Part shown: in pieces, positions 6,799 to 11,755 of the stretch | Layout: every line of letters starts with the position of its first letter | Position numbering within the stretch: position 1 is the stretch's first letter | NCBI GenBank assembly: GCA_036381835.1 | Contig: DASVCA010000173.1 | Location: forward strand, 1-11,755 | Direction: 5' to 3' | Source of the DNA: DASULK01 sp036381835 | Lineage (GTDB): Bacteria > Actinomycetota > Actinomycetes > Mycobacteriales > Micromonosporaceae | DNA length: 11,755 nt | The notes under the pieces: model-generated | The model's input: the letters and a program-made list of their open reading frames with translations, nothing else | Told to the model about the DNA's origin: nothing | Databases searched by the model: none | Translations under genes and position numbers: made by a program

Positions 6799-8313
6799 TC
6801 AAGCAGCGGCAAGGACGCGGCTTTGTTCGTGGGCGAGTTCTTCGCGGGCGACTTGTTGTCGGGTGCGGGCGAGTGCGGCGGCGGTGTTGGCCAGCAGTGC
6901 GTCGCCGGTGGTGCGCCAGCCTGCTCCGGCGAAGGTGAGCAGGCCGACGGTGAGGGTGGTTTCTTCGCCGGTGTGGTTGACGGCGCGGACGATGCCGGTC
7001 TGCTCCTGGTCCTCCTGGTGGCGTCGGTGGGCCGTGCGGGTGTCGCGCAGGAGGCGGAAGGTGGTCGAGTAGCGGCGGGCTTTGGTCAGGAAGTGGCCGC
7101 CGTATCCGAGCATGTGTGCCCAGCGGCGTAGCCCGGACCAGCCGGGATGGGCGCCGAGGGTCCAGCATGCGTGGATGAGCCGTTCGGGGTGGGTGCCGTC
7201 GGGGTTGGCGTAGAGGTCGATGGTGTCGGTGGTGAGGCGGGTGGAGGTGTGGCCAGTGGCTTCGGTGGCTTTGGTGGCGTACTTGGCGAGGTAGGCGGCT
7301 ACTTTCCGGTCGGTGAGGTCACCGGTGAGGGTGACGGGTCGGACGTCGAGTTGTTCGCCCCAGGTGATGGGCCAGCCTGTGGGATTGGCGGGGTGGGGTT
7401 CGGTGGTGAGGGCGGTCTGGTGTGCGGCGGCCGTGATCGCATCGATCAGATGTGCCGTGGTGAGTGCGGCGGGTGGGGGCAGGATCGCCTCAGGGGTGGT
7501 GGGGTCGTGGCCGTCGAGGCGGATGACGGCGTGGAAGTGCACCACGCCGCGGCGTTGCATTTCAGCGACTTTGGCGTAGCGCAGGCGCAGGGTGCTCCCG
7601 TCGACGCCGAGAGCGCGGGCGGTGCGGCGAAGGCGCCGTTCGAGTGTGATGCGGGTGCGTCGCCACAGCTCGGAGGCGTGGTTGTTCCACACGACCTGGT
7701 GCCGGTGGTCGTAGCAGTCCAGGCACAGCGGTGTGCCGAGTAGTGGGTCGTCCTCGTTGTGCAGGCGGTGGCAGCGCAGGTCGATGCCGTGGGGGCATAG
7801 CTCGGGTTCCCGACGCGGGCGACATGCCAGCACGGTGCCGTGCCGGTTGGTGCGGCGGGTGTGGACGGGGCCGAAGGAGGGGGCGGTGAAGGTGGCGAAG
7901 ACCGTCGGGTGTTGGGCGACCGTTTCGGGTACGCCTTTGCCGCCTACCAGGCCAGAACGCAGGAGTTGGTAGGCGTCGCCCTGGTAGGTGTGGGCGCAAG
8001 AGGGGCAGACGGTGCGACGGCGATTGCCGCAGGCTTTGTAGATCTGCCCATCCGGCAGGGTGTGGGTGCGCACGGCTGACAACAGCCGCCCGGTTGCGCC
8101 GTCGAGGGTGATGATTTCCCCGATCAACCGGATGGGGCGGGTGCATCCGGCGGCGGGGCGGATGTGGTCGAGCCAGGTGAAGTAGTCGGGTTGGCCGGCG
8201 CGGGTGAGGGCCTGGCCGATGGCGGTGTAGCCGGGCGCATGGGGTGTTTCGGCGTTCGAGGCCGCACCCCGGCCGGTGGCCGGTCGGGGTGCGACGTCCA
8301 GCGTCGAAATCAC
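6799..8313 (-). CDS. repSA: RepSA-type replication initiator (HUH rolling-circle Rep)
   Basis: The 504-aa protein resembles the replication initiators of pSAM2-like elements. It has a Cys-rich zinc-binding region (C95, C103-P-S-C106, further Cys/His pairs at about 164-200 including CLDC), an HUH-type metal motif HFH at 259-261 in RRGVVHFHAVIRLDG, and a tyrosine motif AAYLAKYATKA with Y341 and Y345, one of which is the likely nicking residue. The protein would nick the element's double-strand origin to start rolling-circle replication after excision. The GTG start at 8313 overlaps the stop of the upstream DUF2637 gene by four bases (GTGA), and no strong Shine-Dalgarno is seen, so expression probably depends on coupling. 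The C-terminus is Ala/Arg-rich and probably helical. The origin was not located. Confidence 0.88.
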   Translation of the reverse strand: MISTLDVAPRPATGRGAASNAETPHAPGYTAIGQALTRAGQPDYFTWLDHIRPAAGCTRPIRLIGEIITLDGATGRLLSAVRTHTLPDGQIYKACGNRRRTVCPSCAHTYQGDAYQLLRSGLVGGKGVPETVAQHPTVFATFTAPSFGPVHTRRTNRHGTVLACRPRREPELCPHGIDLRCHRLHNEDDPLLGTPLCLDCYDHRHQVVWNNHASELWRRTRITLERRLRRTARALGVDGSTLRLRYAKVAEMQRRGVVHFHAVIRLDGHDPTTPEAILPPPAALTTAHLIDAITAAAHQTALTTEPHPANPTGWPITWGEQLDVRPVTLTGDLTDRKVAAYLAKYATKATEATGHTSTRLTTDTIDLYANPDGTHPERLIHACWTLGAHPGWSGLRRWAHMLGYGGHFLTKARRYSTTFRLLRDTRTAHRRHQEDQEQTGIVRAVNHTGEETTLTVGLLTFAGAGWRTTGDALLANTAAALARTRQQVAREELAHEQSRVLAAA

Positions 8314-9101
8314 GCGGTAGCCCCGTTCAGGACGGGGGCGCCGTTGACCCGTGCCGGGGTGGTGGTGGCCGGCGGGTCGATGATGGCCAGCAGGTGGCTG
8401 GCGATGGTTGGGGTGATGTCGAGCCGGTCGGCGAGCTGCTCGGCGGTGATGGGCCGTCCGGTGTGCTGCTGGTGGTTGACCACGGCGAATCGGGCAGCCG
8501 GGATCAGATGTGCCGGCACAGTGACCGGCTCGGCCACGGGTTCGGTTACGGGTTCGGGTTGCTTGTCGACGACCGGGACCTGCTCGACGACGGTCGGGGT
8601 CGGTTCGGGCTCGACGACGGTCGGTGTGGGTTGTGCGTTGACGGGTGTCGGTGCGTCAGCGGCGGCGTCGGCCGGTTCGGTGGTGGTGGGTTGGTGTCCG
8701 GGTTTGACGGGGGCGAGGACGAGTTTGGCCAGGGCCATGAAGGCGAGGGCGGGGACGGCGGAGAGTAGCCACCCGGACGGGCTGGGTTTGGCGACGGCGA
8801 GTTGTGCGGACAGTGATAAGGCCGCTGCGGCGATGAGCAGGAACATGGGGTAGCCGATCGGGCCGCCTGTGCGGCGTCGACGGCGGATGGTGAGGAGGGC
8901 GGCGATGGGGACGAGTTCGGAGATGACGGCGTTGGCCCAGCCGAACCATTCACCGGTTCCTTCCGGCGAGTTGGCCAGGGTCCAGTCTTTGACGTGGGTG
9001 AAGGAGGCCGCTCCGGCGAAGCCTGCGACGGTGAGGAGGATGAGGACTAGGACGACACCCTCAACGCGGGATGCCCGGTCGGTGGGGTGGGTAGCCTGCA
9101 T
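8310..9101 (-). CDS. DUF2637 membrane protein with C-terminal helix-turn-helix (SpdA-like)
   Basis: The 263-aa protein has four predicted membrane helices (about residues 14-34, 54-72, 84-104, 110-131), with an Arg-rich loop RRRRR near 73-77, matching the DUF2637 family common in actinomycete plasmids and AICEs. Next comes a Pro/Val/Glu-rich linker (about 133-195) with two 9-residue repeats of PTPTVVE. The C-terminal segment PITAEQLADRLDITPTIASHLLAII (about 217-241, split by its turn) reads as a helix-turn-helix. It may link element DNA to the membrane or act in spread, but its role is not established. The ATG at 9101 is preceded by AAGGAC about 9 bases upstream; an in-frame GTG 9 bases earlier sits too close to it. 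The longer frame upstream would overlap the 69-aa gene and has no support. Confidence 0.78.
   Translation of the reverse strand: MQATHPTDRASRVEGVVLVLILLTVAGFAGAASFTHVKDWTLANSPEGTGEWFGWANAVISELVPIAALLTIRRRRRTGGPIGYPMFLLIAAAALSLSAQLAVAKPSPSGWLLSAVPALAFMALAKLVLAPVKPGHQPTTTEPADAAADAPTPVNAQPTPTVVEPEPTPTVVEQVPVVDKQPEPVTEPVAEPVTVPAHLIPAARFAVVNHQQHTGRPITAEQLADRLDITPTIASHLLAIIDPPATTTPARVNGAPVLNGATA
8582..8624. repeat. Tandem repeat inside the DUF2637 gene (27-base period)
   Basis: GCTCGACGACGGTCGG occurs at 8582-8597 and again at 8609-8624. The 27-base period equals nine codons and encodes the repeated PTPTVVE segments of the linker. This fits slippage or expansion within a low-complexity spacer. Confidence 0.7.
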
Positions 9102-9140
9102 GACAGCCACGTCCTTTCGATGAGGGCAGGTGGTGGAAGA

Positions 9141-9189
9141 GCCGGCGGGACCGGGAGATGCTTGGCAGGCGGTTCCCGGTCCTGCCGGT
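9141..9189. repeat. Long imperfect hairpin between the 69-aa gene and the DUF2637 gene
   Basis: The arms 9141-9156 and 9174-9189 pair over 16 positions with 14 Watson-Crick pairs and two G-T wobbles (at 9147/9183 and 9141/9189), around a 17-base loop. The nine innermost pairs, GGACCGGGA with TCCCGGTCC (starting 9148 and ending 9182), are perfect. It begins five bases after the stop codon of the 69-aa gene and ends about 40 bases before the next start, with no T run on either strand. An RNA-stability element, attenuator or transcript-processing site is therefore more likely than a standard terminator. Confidence 0.6.
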
Positions 9190-9193
9190 CGGC

Positions 9194-9403
9194 TCAGTGG
9201 TTGCGCAGCCGCAGGTAGCGGCGCATGCGGGGGTCGCCATTGCCGACAGTGGTGGGTGGGGAGGCGTAGACGAGTCGTCCGCTGCGCATGGCGAGGTGAA
9301 CGAGGGCGGCGACTTGTTCGGGTACGCCGATGATCCACAGTTCGATGAAGTCGGCCATCTTCTCGTTGTTGGCACGGGCGCGTGCCCGTTGACGGGTGTT
9401 CAT
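9194..9403 (-). CDS. Small basic protein of unknown function in the AICE operon
   Basis: The 69-aa frame starts with an Arg-rich segment (MNTRQRARARANNEKMADF), has a hydrophobic, probably helical middle (IELWIIGVPEQVAALVHLAM) and ends basic (RMRRYLRLRNH). I do not recognise a named family. Its ATG overlaps the traSA stop by one base (TGATG), which is the main reason to believe it: it is translationally coupled to the motor protein gene. It might be a transfer or spread accessory, but that rests on position alone. The middle is too weakly hydrophobic to call a membrane helix with confidence. Confidence 0.65.
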   Translation of the reverse strand: MNTRQRARARANNEKMADFIELWIIGVPEQVAALVHLAMRSGRLVYASPPTTVGNGDPRMRRYLRLRNH

Positions 9404-10293
9404 CAGGCAGCCCTTTCGGTGAGGGTTTCAGCGGTGGTGGCCAGGTGTGCGGCGTGTTGTTCGTCGACGCCGAGTCCGTGGGTGTGGCGGATCCAGGCGG
9501 CGTAGTCGGCGATTGACTGGATTTGGCCGTCGGTGAGGTAGGCGACTTTGATGCGGCGGGGGATGCCGCCTTCGGCGATCAGATACGCCGAGCCCTGGTT
9601 GGTCGGGGAGATGTCGGTGGCGGAGTAGCCTTGTTCGGCCCAGCCGTGGCCGAGGACGATGTTCGAGCTGTTGGGTGTGGTGCAGCGGAAGGCGGCCCGG
9701 TAGCCGAACAGGTCCCGCAGCGAGGTGGGGATGATGTCGAAGCTTGGCCGTTGGGTGGCGGCGACGACCGGGATGCCGGCGGCACGGCCGCGGGCGACCA
9801 GGTCCCGCAGCAGGGCGACGAATTCCTCTTGTTCCTGTTTGGTGCCGACGGTGGCGGAGTAGTAGGCGATCTCGTCGACGATGACGGTGATGATCGACAG
9901 CCCGTCGACGGGTGAGATCTTGCGGCGGTGGTGGGCGCGTAGCCACGCGTACCGGTTGTTCATCACGACCTGGAGACGGCGGAGTACGTCGAGGGCGTGG
10001 GTGATGTCCGGGCCGACGAACTCGTCGGCGACCTGCTCCCACATGCCGAGTTCGACGAGTTTGCCGTCGAAGAGCACCAGGCGGGTGTCGGTGGACAGGG
10101 CGGCGTGCGCGGCGATGGTGTTGAGTAGTCCGCTCTTGCCGCCGCCGGGTTCGCCTCCGGCGAGGAGGTTGCGGTAGACCAGTTCGAGGTAGACGGGGGC
10201 ACCGAACTCGTCGATGCCCAGGTAGATGGGGTCGAACATCGACAGTGACGGGCCGACCGGCACAGTGGTGCCGTCATCGGTCGGGACAGGCAT
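9403..10293 (-). CDS. traSA: FtsK/TraSA-type DNA translocase, motor domain only
   Basis: The 296-aa protein is a compact FtsK/HerA ATPase. It has Walker A GEPGGGKS (47-54) in LLAGGEPGGGKSGLLNTI, Walker B ITVIVDE ending D140-E141, and the following AATQRPSFDIIPTSLRDLF and RCTTPNSSNIVLG sensor/arginine region. In actinomycete elements this one protein pumps double-stranded DNA between mycelial cells. It has no membrane segment; the length agrees with recalled pSAM2 TraSA (about 306 aa). The ATG at 10293 follows GGAGGA with a 4-base spacer; an upstream in-frame GTG at 10350 has poor support. Its stop overlaps the 69-aa gene start. The membrane and N-terminal portions usual in full FtsK-like proteins seem to be supplied by the gene at 10389-11327. 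Confidence 0.9.
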   Translation of the reverse strand: MPVPTDDGTTVPVGPSLSMFDPIYLGIDEFGAPVYLELVYRNLLAGGEPGGGKSGLLNTIAAHAALSTDTRLVLFDGKLVELGMWEQVADEFVGPDITHALDVLRRLQVVMNNRYAWLRAHHRRKISPVDGLSIITVIVDEIAYYSATVGTKQEQEEFVALLRDLVARGRAAGIPVVAATQRPSFDIIPTSLRDLFGYRAAFRCTTPNSSNIVLGHGWAEQGYSATDISPTNQGSAYLIAEGGIPRRIKVAYLTDGQIQSIADYAAWIRHTHGLGVDEQHAAHLATTAETLTERAA

Positions 10294-10316
10294 GGGTTCC
10301 TCCACCAGGAAGACGA

Positions 10317-10355
10317 GGGGCGCGAGATGCCACGCGAGGCAGCGCCTCACGCCCC
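10317..10355. repeat. Nested inverted repeats upstream of traSA
   Basis: In the 95-base gap before traSA, GGGGCG (10317-10322) pairs with CGCCCC (10350-10355), and within it GAGGC (10336-10340) pairs with GCCTC (10344-10348) over a 3-base loop. On the minus-strand transcript this could form a two-part stem about 25 bases before the traSA ribosome-binding site. It may be a modest regulatory structure, or chance in GC-rich DNA. Confidence 0.35.
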
Positions 10356-10388
10356 GGGTAACAGATCGATGAGGTGCGGGAGAGGGGG

Positions 10389-11327
10389 TCAGATCCAGTC
10401 GGAGATGTCCTCCCCGCTACTGCCGTTGACCGCTGCAGCGGTGGCAGTAGTGGTGGCCGGCTTGCCGTTCGACGACGGCACCGGCTTATTCACGGCGGCG
10501 GGTTGGGTGGGGATGTCCGCGACGTCGGGCAGATCCAGTGCGGTGGGCAGGGTGCCGGGAGTGCGCGGGGTGGAGGGAGCGGCCGGGTCAACCAGGCCCG
10601 GCAGCGGCGAGCCGACCGTGTCCGCCAGCACGTCACGGCGTTTGATATCGACTCGCAGGAACGCTGAATTCTTCTCGGACGCTTTCTCCACCACCACCGA
10701 TGTGGCGTGACAAGCGACGGCGATCTTGTCCAGCCGGGTGTTCAGGTCGGCATAGGACAGGCCGGGCCGCAGGTAGATCCAGACCCGTTCTCCTACCGGG
10801 GTGGGGCGGGCCAGCAGGATCAGCGGCAGACTGCCGGATGAGTGGGCGTGGATGAACTGGGCTAAACACACCCGCAGCCGGTGGCGGACGATCACACACC
10901 AGGCGACCGCGGCCAGCCGCCGGCGGATGGCCGGAACGGCGGCGGGAACACCCACCACCACAGCCACCACCGCCAAGCGGACCGGAAGCGACGTCGCCCG
11001 AGCGAGGGCGACCCACCCGTAGACCAGGCCCACAGCCAGGGTGATCTCGGGCAGCCACCACCACACCAGGCGGATCACCGGCCACACGCGGACAACCGTC
11101 CACACGACAGCGCCCGTACCGGCACCGATCAGACCGCCGAGCACGGCGGCGAGGATAGGGTGAGTCTGGTCGGCTGCCACGGTGGCCGACAGCAAACCGA
11201 CGGCAAGCGCGGTGATGACGAACGCCAGGCGGGCGTTACGGGCAGACGAACGGTGAACATTGGCCGCAACGACCGTCACCGTTCCGGTAGCACGCCCGAA
11301 GGGGCGGCGAGAGCTAGACTTGGACAC
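10389..11327 (-). CDS. Four-helix membrane protein resembling the N-terminal half of FtsK-like translocases
   Basis: The 312-aa protein has a basic N-terminus, four predicted membrane helices (about 32-52, 57-79, 92-109, 115-131), and a soluble domain (about 140-235). The soluble domain reads LARPTPVGERVWIYLRPGLS, then YADLNTRLDKIAVACHATSV and a closing VDIKRRDVL. This is the pattern I associate with the region just before the motor domain in actinomycete FtsK/TraB proteins (a P-x-G-x-x-V-x-L-x-x-G strand pair ending in RRDPL-like residues). A Pro/Thr/Ala-rich tail follows. It lies directly upstream of the motor-only traSA gene, so it may be the membrane partner of a split translocase (inference). 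The GTG at 11327 was chosen because GGGAGGA lies 6 bases upstream; the frame stays open up to 11477, but that DNA is inverted-repeat-rich. Confidence 0.72.
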   Translation of the reverse strand: MSKSSSRRPFGRATGTVTVVAANVHRSSARNARLAFVITALAVGLLSATVAADQTHPILAAVLGGLIGAGTGAVVWTVVRVWPVIRLVWWWLPEITLAVGLVYGWVALARATSLPVRLAVVAVVVGVPAAVPAIRRRLAAVAWCVIVRHRLRVCLAQFIHAHSSGSLPLILLARPTPVGERVWIYLRPGLSYADLNTRLDKIAVACHATSVVVEKASEKNSAFLRVDIKRRDVLADTVGSPLPGLVDPAAPSTPRTPGTLPTALDLPDVADIPTQPAAVNKPVPSSNGKPATTTATAAAVNGSSGEDISDWI

Positions 11328-11373
11328 GACGAGTCCTCCCAATCGCGAGTTGGGGCGGATGAGTTGGAAGGCA

Positions 11374-11409
11374 CGGGGTCGGCAGGTTTGGACGCCGGTA
11401 CCGACCCCG
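11374..11409. repeat. 9-bp inverted repeat in the leader of the membrane-protein gene
   Basis: CGGGGTCGG (11374-11382) and CCGACCCCG (11401-11409) are perfect inverted copies separated by 18 bases. They lie 47-82 bases upstream of the GTG start at 11327, inside the likely 5' leader, and could be a hairpin or operator. Confidence 0.55.
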
Positions 11410-11427
11410 CGCCGCTCTAATAGGGAC

Positions 11428-11448
11428 GTCACCACCGATCGTGGTGAC
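11428..11448. promoter_or_regulatory. 8-bp palindromic operator-like site
   Basis: GTCACCAC (11428-11435) and GTGGTGAC (11441-11448) are perfect inverted arms with a 5-base centre CGATC, the size and symmetry of a dimeric repressor site (GntR or similar). A TATTAG on the minus strand (about 11417-11422) lies just downstream and could be the -10 of the transfer operon promoter. KorSA-like regulators control tra genes in pSAM2, but no regulator gene is visible here. Confidence 0.5.
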
Positions 11449-11487
11449 CAGTCCGGGAACATGGACGCCGGAAACATTCCCGGACTG
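11449..11487. repeat. 11-bp perfect inverted repeat abutting the operator-like site
   Basis: CAGTCCGGGAA (11449-11459) and TTCCCGGACTG (11477-11487) are perfect inverted copies around a 17-base loop. The left arm begins at the base right after the neighbouring palindrome (11428-11448). There is no T run after either arm, so a plain terminator is unlikely. Possible roles are a protein-binding site or part of a transfer (clt-like) or replication locus. Confidence 0.6.
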
Positions 11488-11492
11488 CCTCA

Positions 11493-11520
11493 CTGATTAC
11501 ATCAGCGGCGACAGGCCGCT
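11493..11520. repeat. Two short overlapping inverted repeats
   Basis: CTGAT-TAC-ATCAG (11493-11505) and AGCGGC-GACAG-GCCGCT (11504-11520) follow one another just downstream of the small partial gene. The second could form a weak terminator hairpin for that gene on the minus strand, but no T run follows it in that direction. Confidence 0.4.
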
Positions 11521-11566
11521 TCAGTAGGACACCTGCGAGGGCACAACCACCAGATGCCGGGTTGAC

Positions 11567-11755
11567 CTACTTCACCGCGCCAGACTTCGGCTTCAGCGAC
11601 ACGGCCCGGAACGTCACACCGTTACGACCGTTGGTCGCCCACGGAATGGCCTCCAACTGCTCGACGGTGATGAGCTCACCAACCTTCACCGTAGGCTTCT
11701 CACCCGCCGTGGTGATGGTGATGACCTCCCCACCCGTCTCGTCGAGCACGAAGAC
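11567..11755 (-). CDS. C-terminal part of a small AICE-type protein of unknown function (cut by right window edge)
   Basis: The minus-strand frame is open from the right edge to a TGA-type stop region at 11567-11569 and encodes at least 62 residues, including EVITITTAGEKPTVKVGEL, then ITVEQLEAIPWATNGRNG and VTFRAVSLKPKSGAVK. This pattern (a KV-x-GE strand, a short 'pW' segment, then G-[RN]-x-G-[VI]-x-FRA) recalls small proteins often found at the transfer end of Streptomyces integrative elements, whose function is not known to me. A relation to the pSAM2 activator Pra is possible but cannot be judged from this fragment. The GTG at 11749 is unlikely to be the true start because coding continues to the window edge. 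Confidence 0.6.
   Translation of the reverse strand, partial: VFVLDETGGEVITITTAGEKPTVKVGELITVEQLEAIPWATNGRNGVTFRAVSLKPKSGAVK

Larger units (their letters stand above)
5315..11755 (-). mobile_element. Actinomycete integrative and conjugative element (pSAM2-type AICE), left part
   Basis: The block next to the tRNA holds the three hallmark AICE modules in pSAM2-like order: integration/excision (int, xis), replication (RepSA-like HUH initiator) and double-stranded-DNA transfer (FtsK/TraSA ATPase with small membrane proteins). All genes lie on the minus strand and read toward the tRNA. No relaxase or type IV secretion genes are seen, as expected for the FtsK-like single-protein transfer route of actinomycetes. 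The element continues past the right edge, so its size, second att site, and regulators (such as KorSA or Pra) are unknown. All open frames look intact, so it may still be functional. Confidence 0.85.

Noticed and set aside
7147..7743. Gly/Val-rich plus-strand frame opposite repSA
   Set aside because: It mirrors the RepSA coding strand and has no motif or supported start; RepSA carries the HUH and Cys motifs.
9102..9338. N-terminal extension of the DUF2637 protein to 9338
   Set aside because: The extension overlaps the 69-aa gene and the long hairpin and is Arg/Pro/His-rich shadow sequence; the membrane protein begins naturally at 9101.
10294..10350. Upstream GTG start of traSA at 10350
   Set aside because: It would add 19 residues with no clear ribosome-binding site; the ATG at 10293 has GGAGGA at suitable spacing.
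11328..11477. Upstream extension of the 312-aa membrane protein to an ATG at 11477
   Set aside because: The extra 50 residues cover the inverted-repeat cluster and are not protein-like, while the GTG at 11327 has a good GGGAGGA ribosome-binding site.
5353..11755. Second copy of the tRNA-Val 3' end (other att site), and CRISPR arrays or insertion sequences
   Set aside because: No repeat of the T-arm/acceptor sequence, no regularly spaced repeats and no transposase were found by reading; the other att site is presumably beyond the right edge.

Overview
The window is GC-rich DNA with strong G/C bias at third codon positions, many GTG starts, and gene content typical of a high-GC actinomycete. 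The gene order aceE / DUF3052 / ahpE recalls the Rv2241-Rv2239c-Rv2238c neighbourhood of Mycobacterium. The protein sequences look most like Micromonosporaceae (Micromonospora or Salinispora type). That family-level placement is inferred from recall, not from a search.

Positions 1-5277 look like ordinary chromosome with a central-metabolism theme. On the minus strand lies the N-terminal 367 codons of aceE, the homodimeric pyruvate dehydrogenase E1, which runs off the left edge. Divergent from it on the plus strand are a YjbQ/UPF0047 protein, an unusual fused alpha-beta 2-oxoacid dehydrogenase E1 (763 aa), a DUF3052 protein and an AhpE-type peroxiredoxin. Two different thiamine-diphosphate E1 enzymes therefore flank a protein whose family has been linked to thiamine phosphate synthesis.

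At 5278-5352 is a complete tRNA-Val (anticodon UAC) with an encoded CCA end. Everything to its right is on the minus strand and reads as an actinomycete integrative and conjugative element (AICE) of the pSAM2 type, inserted at the 3' end of this tRNA. Going away from the tRNA it carries: a strong terminator; a tyrosine integrase (int); a MerR-like excisionase (xis); a RepSA-type HUH replication initiator; a DUF2637 membrane protein with a C-terminal helix-turn-helix; a 69-aa orphan; an FtsK/TraSA motor ATPase; a four-helix membrane protein resembling the missing N-terminal half of FtsK-like translocases; an inverted-repeat-rich control region; and the C-terminal end of a small protein that leaves the window.

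The element genes are tightly packed. Stop/start overlaps (TGATG, GTGA, TGATG) couple traSA to the 69-aa gene, the DUF2637 gene to repSA, and xis to int. This suggests one transcript read toward the tRNA, carrying transfer, then replication, then excision/integration functions. The right end, second attachment site and transfer regulators (KorSA/Pra types) are not in the window. The points most worth a second look are the split translocase, the cluster of abutting inverted repeats at 11374-11520, the membrane-tethered HTH protein coupled to the replication initiator, and the E1/YjbQ grouping.
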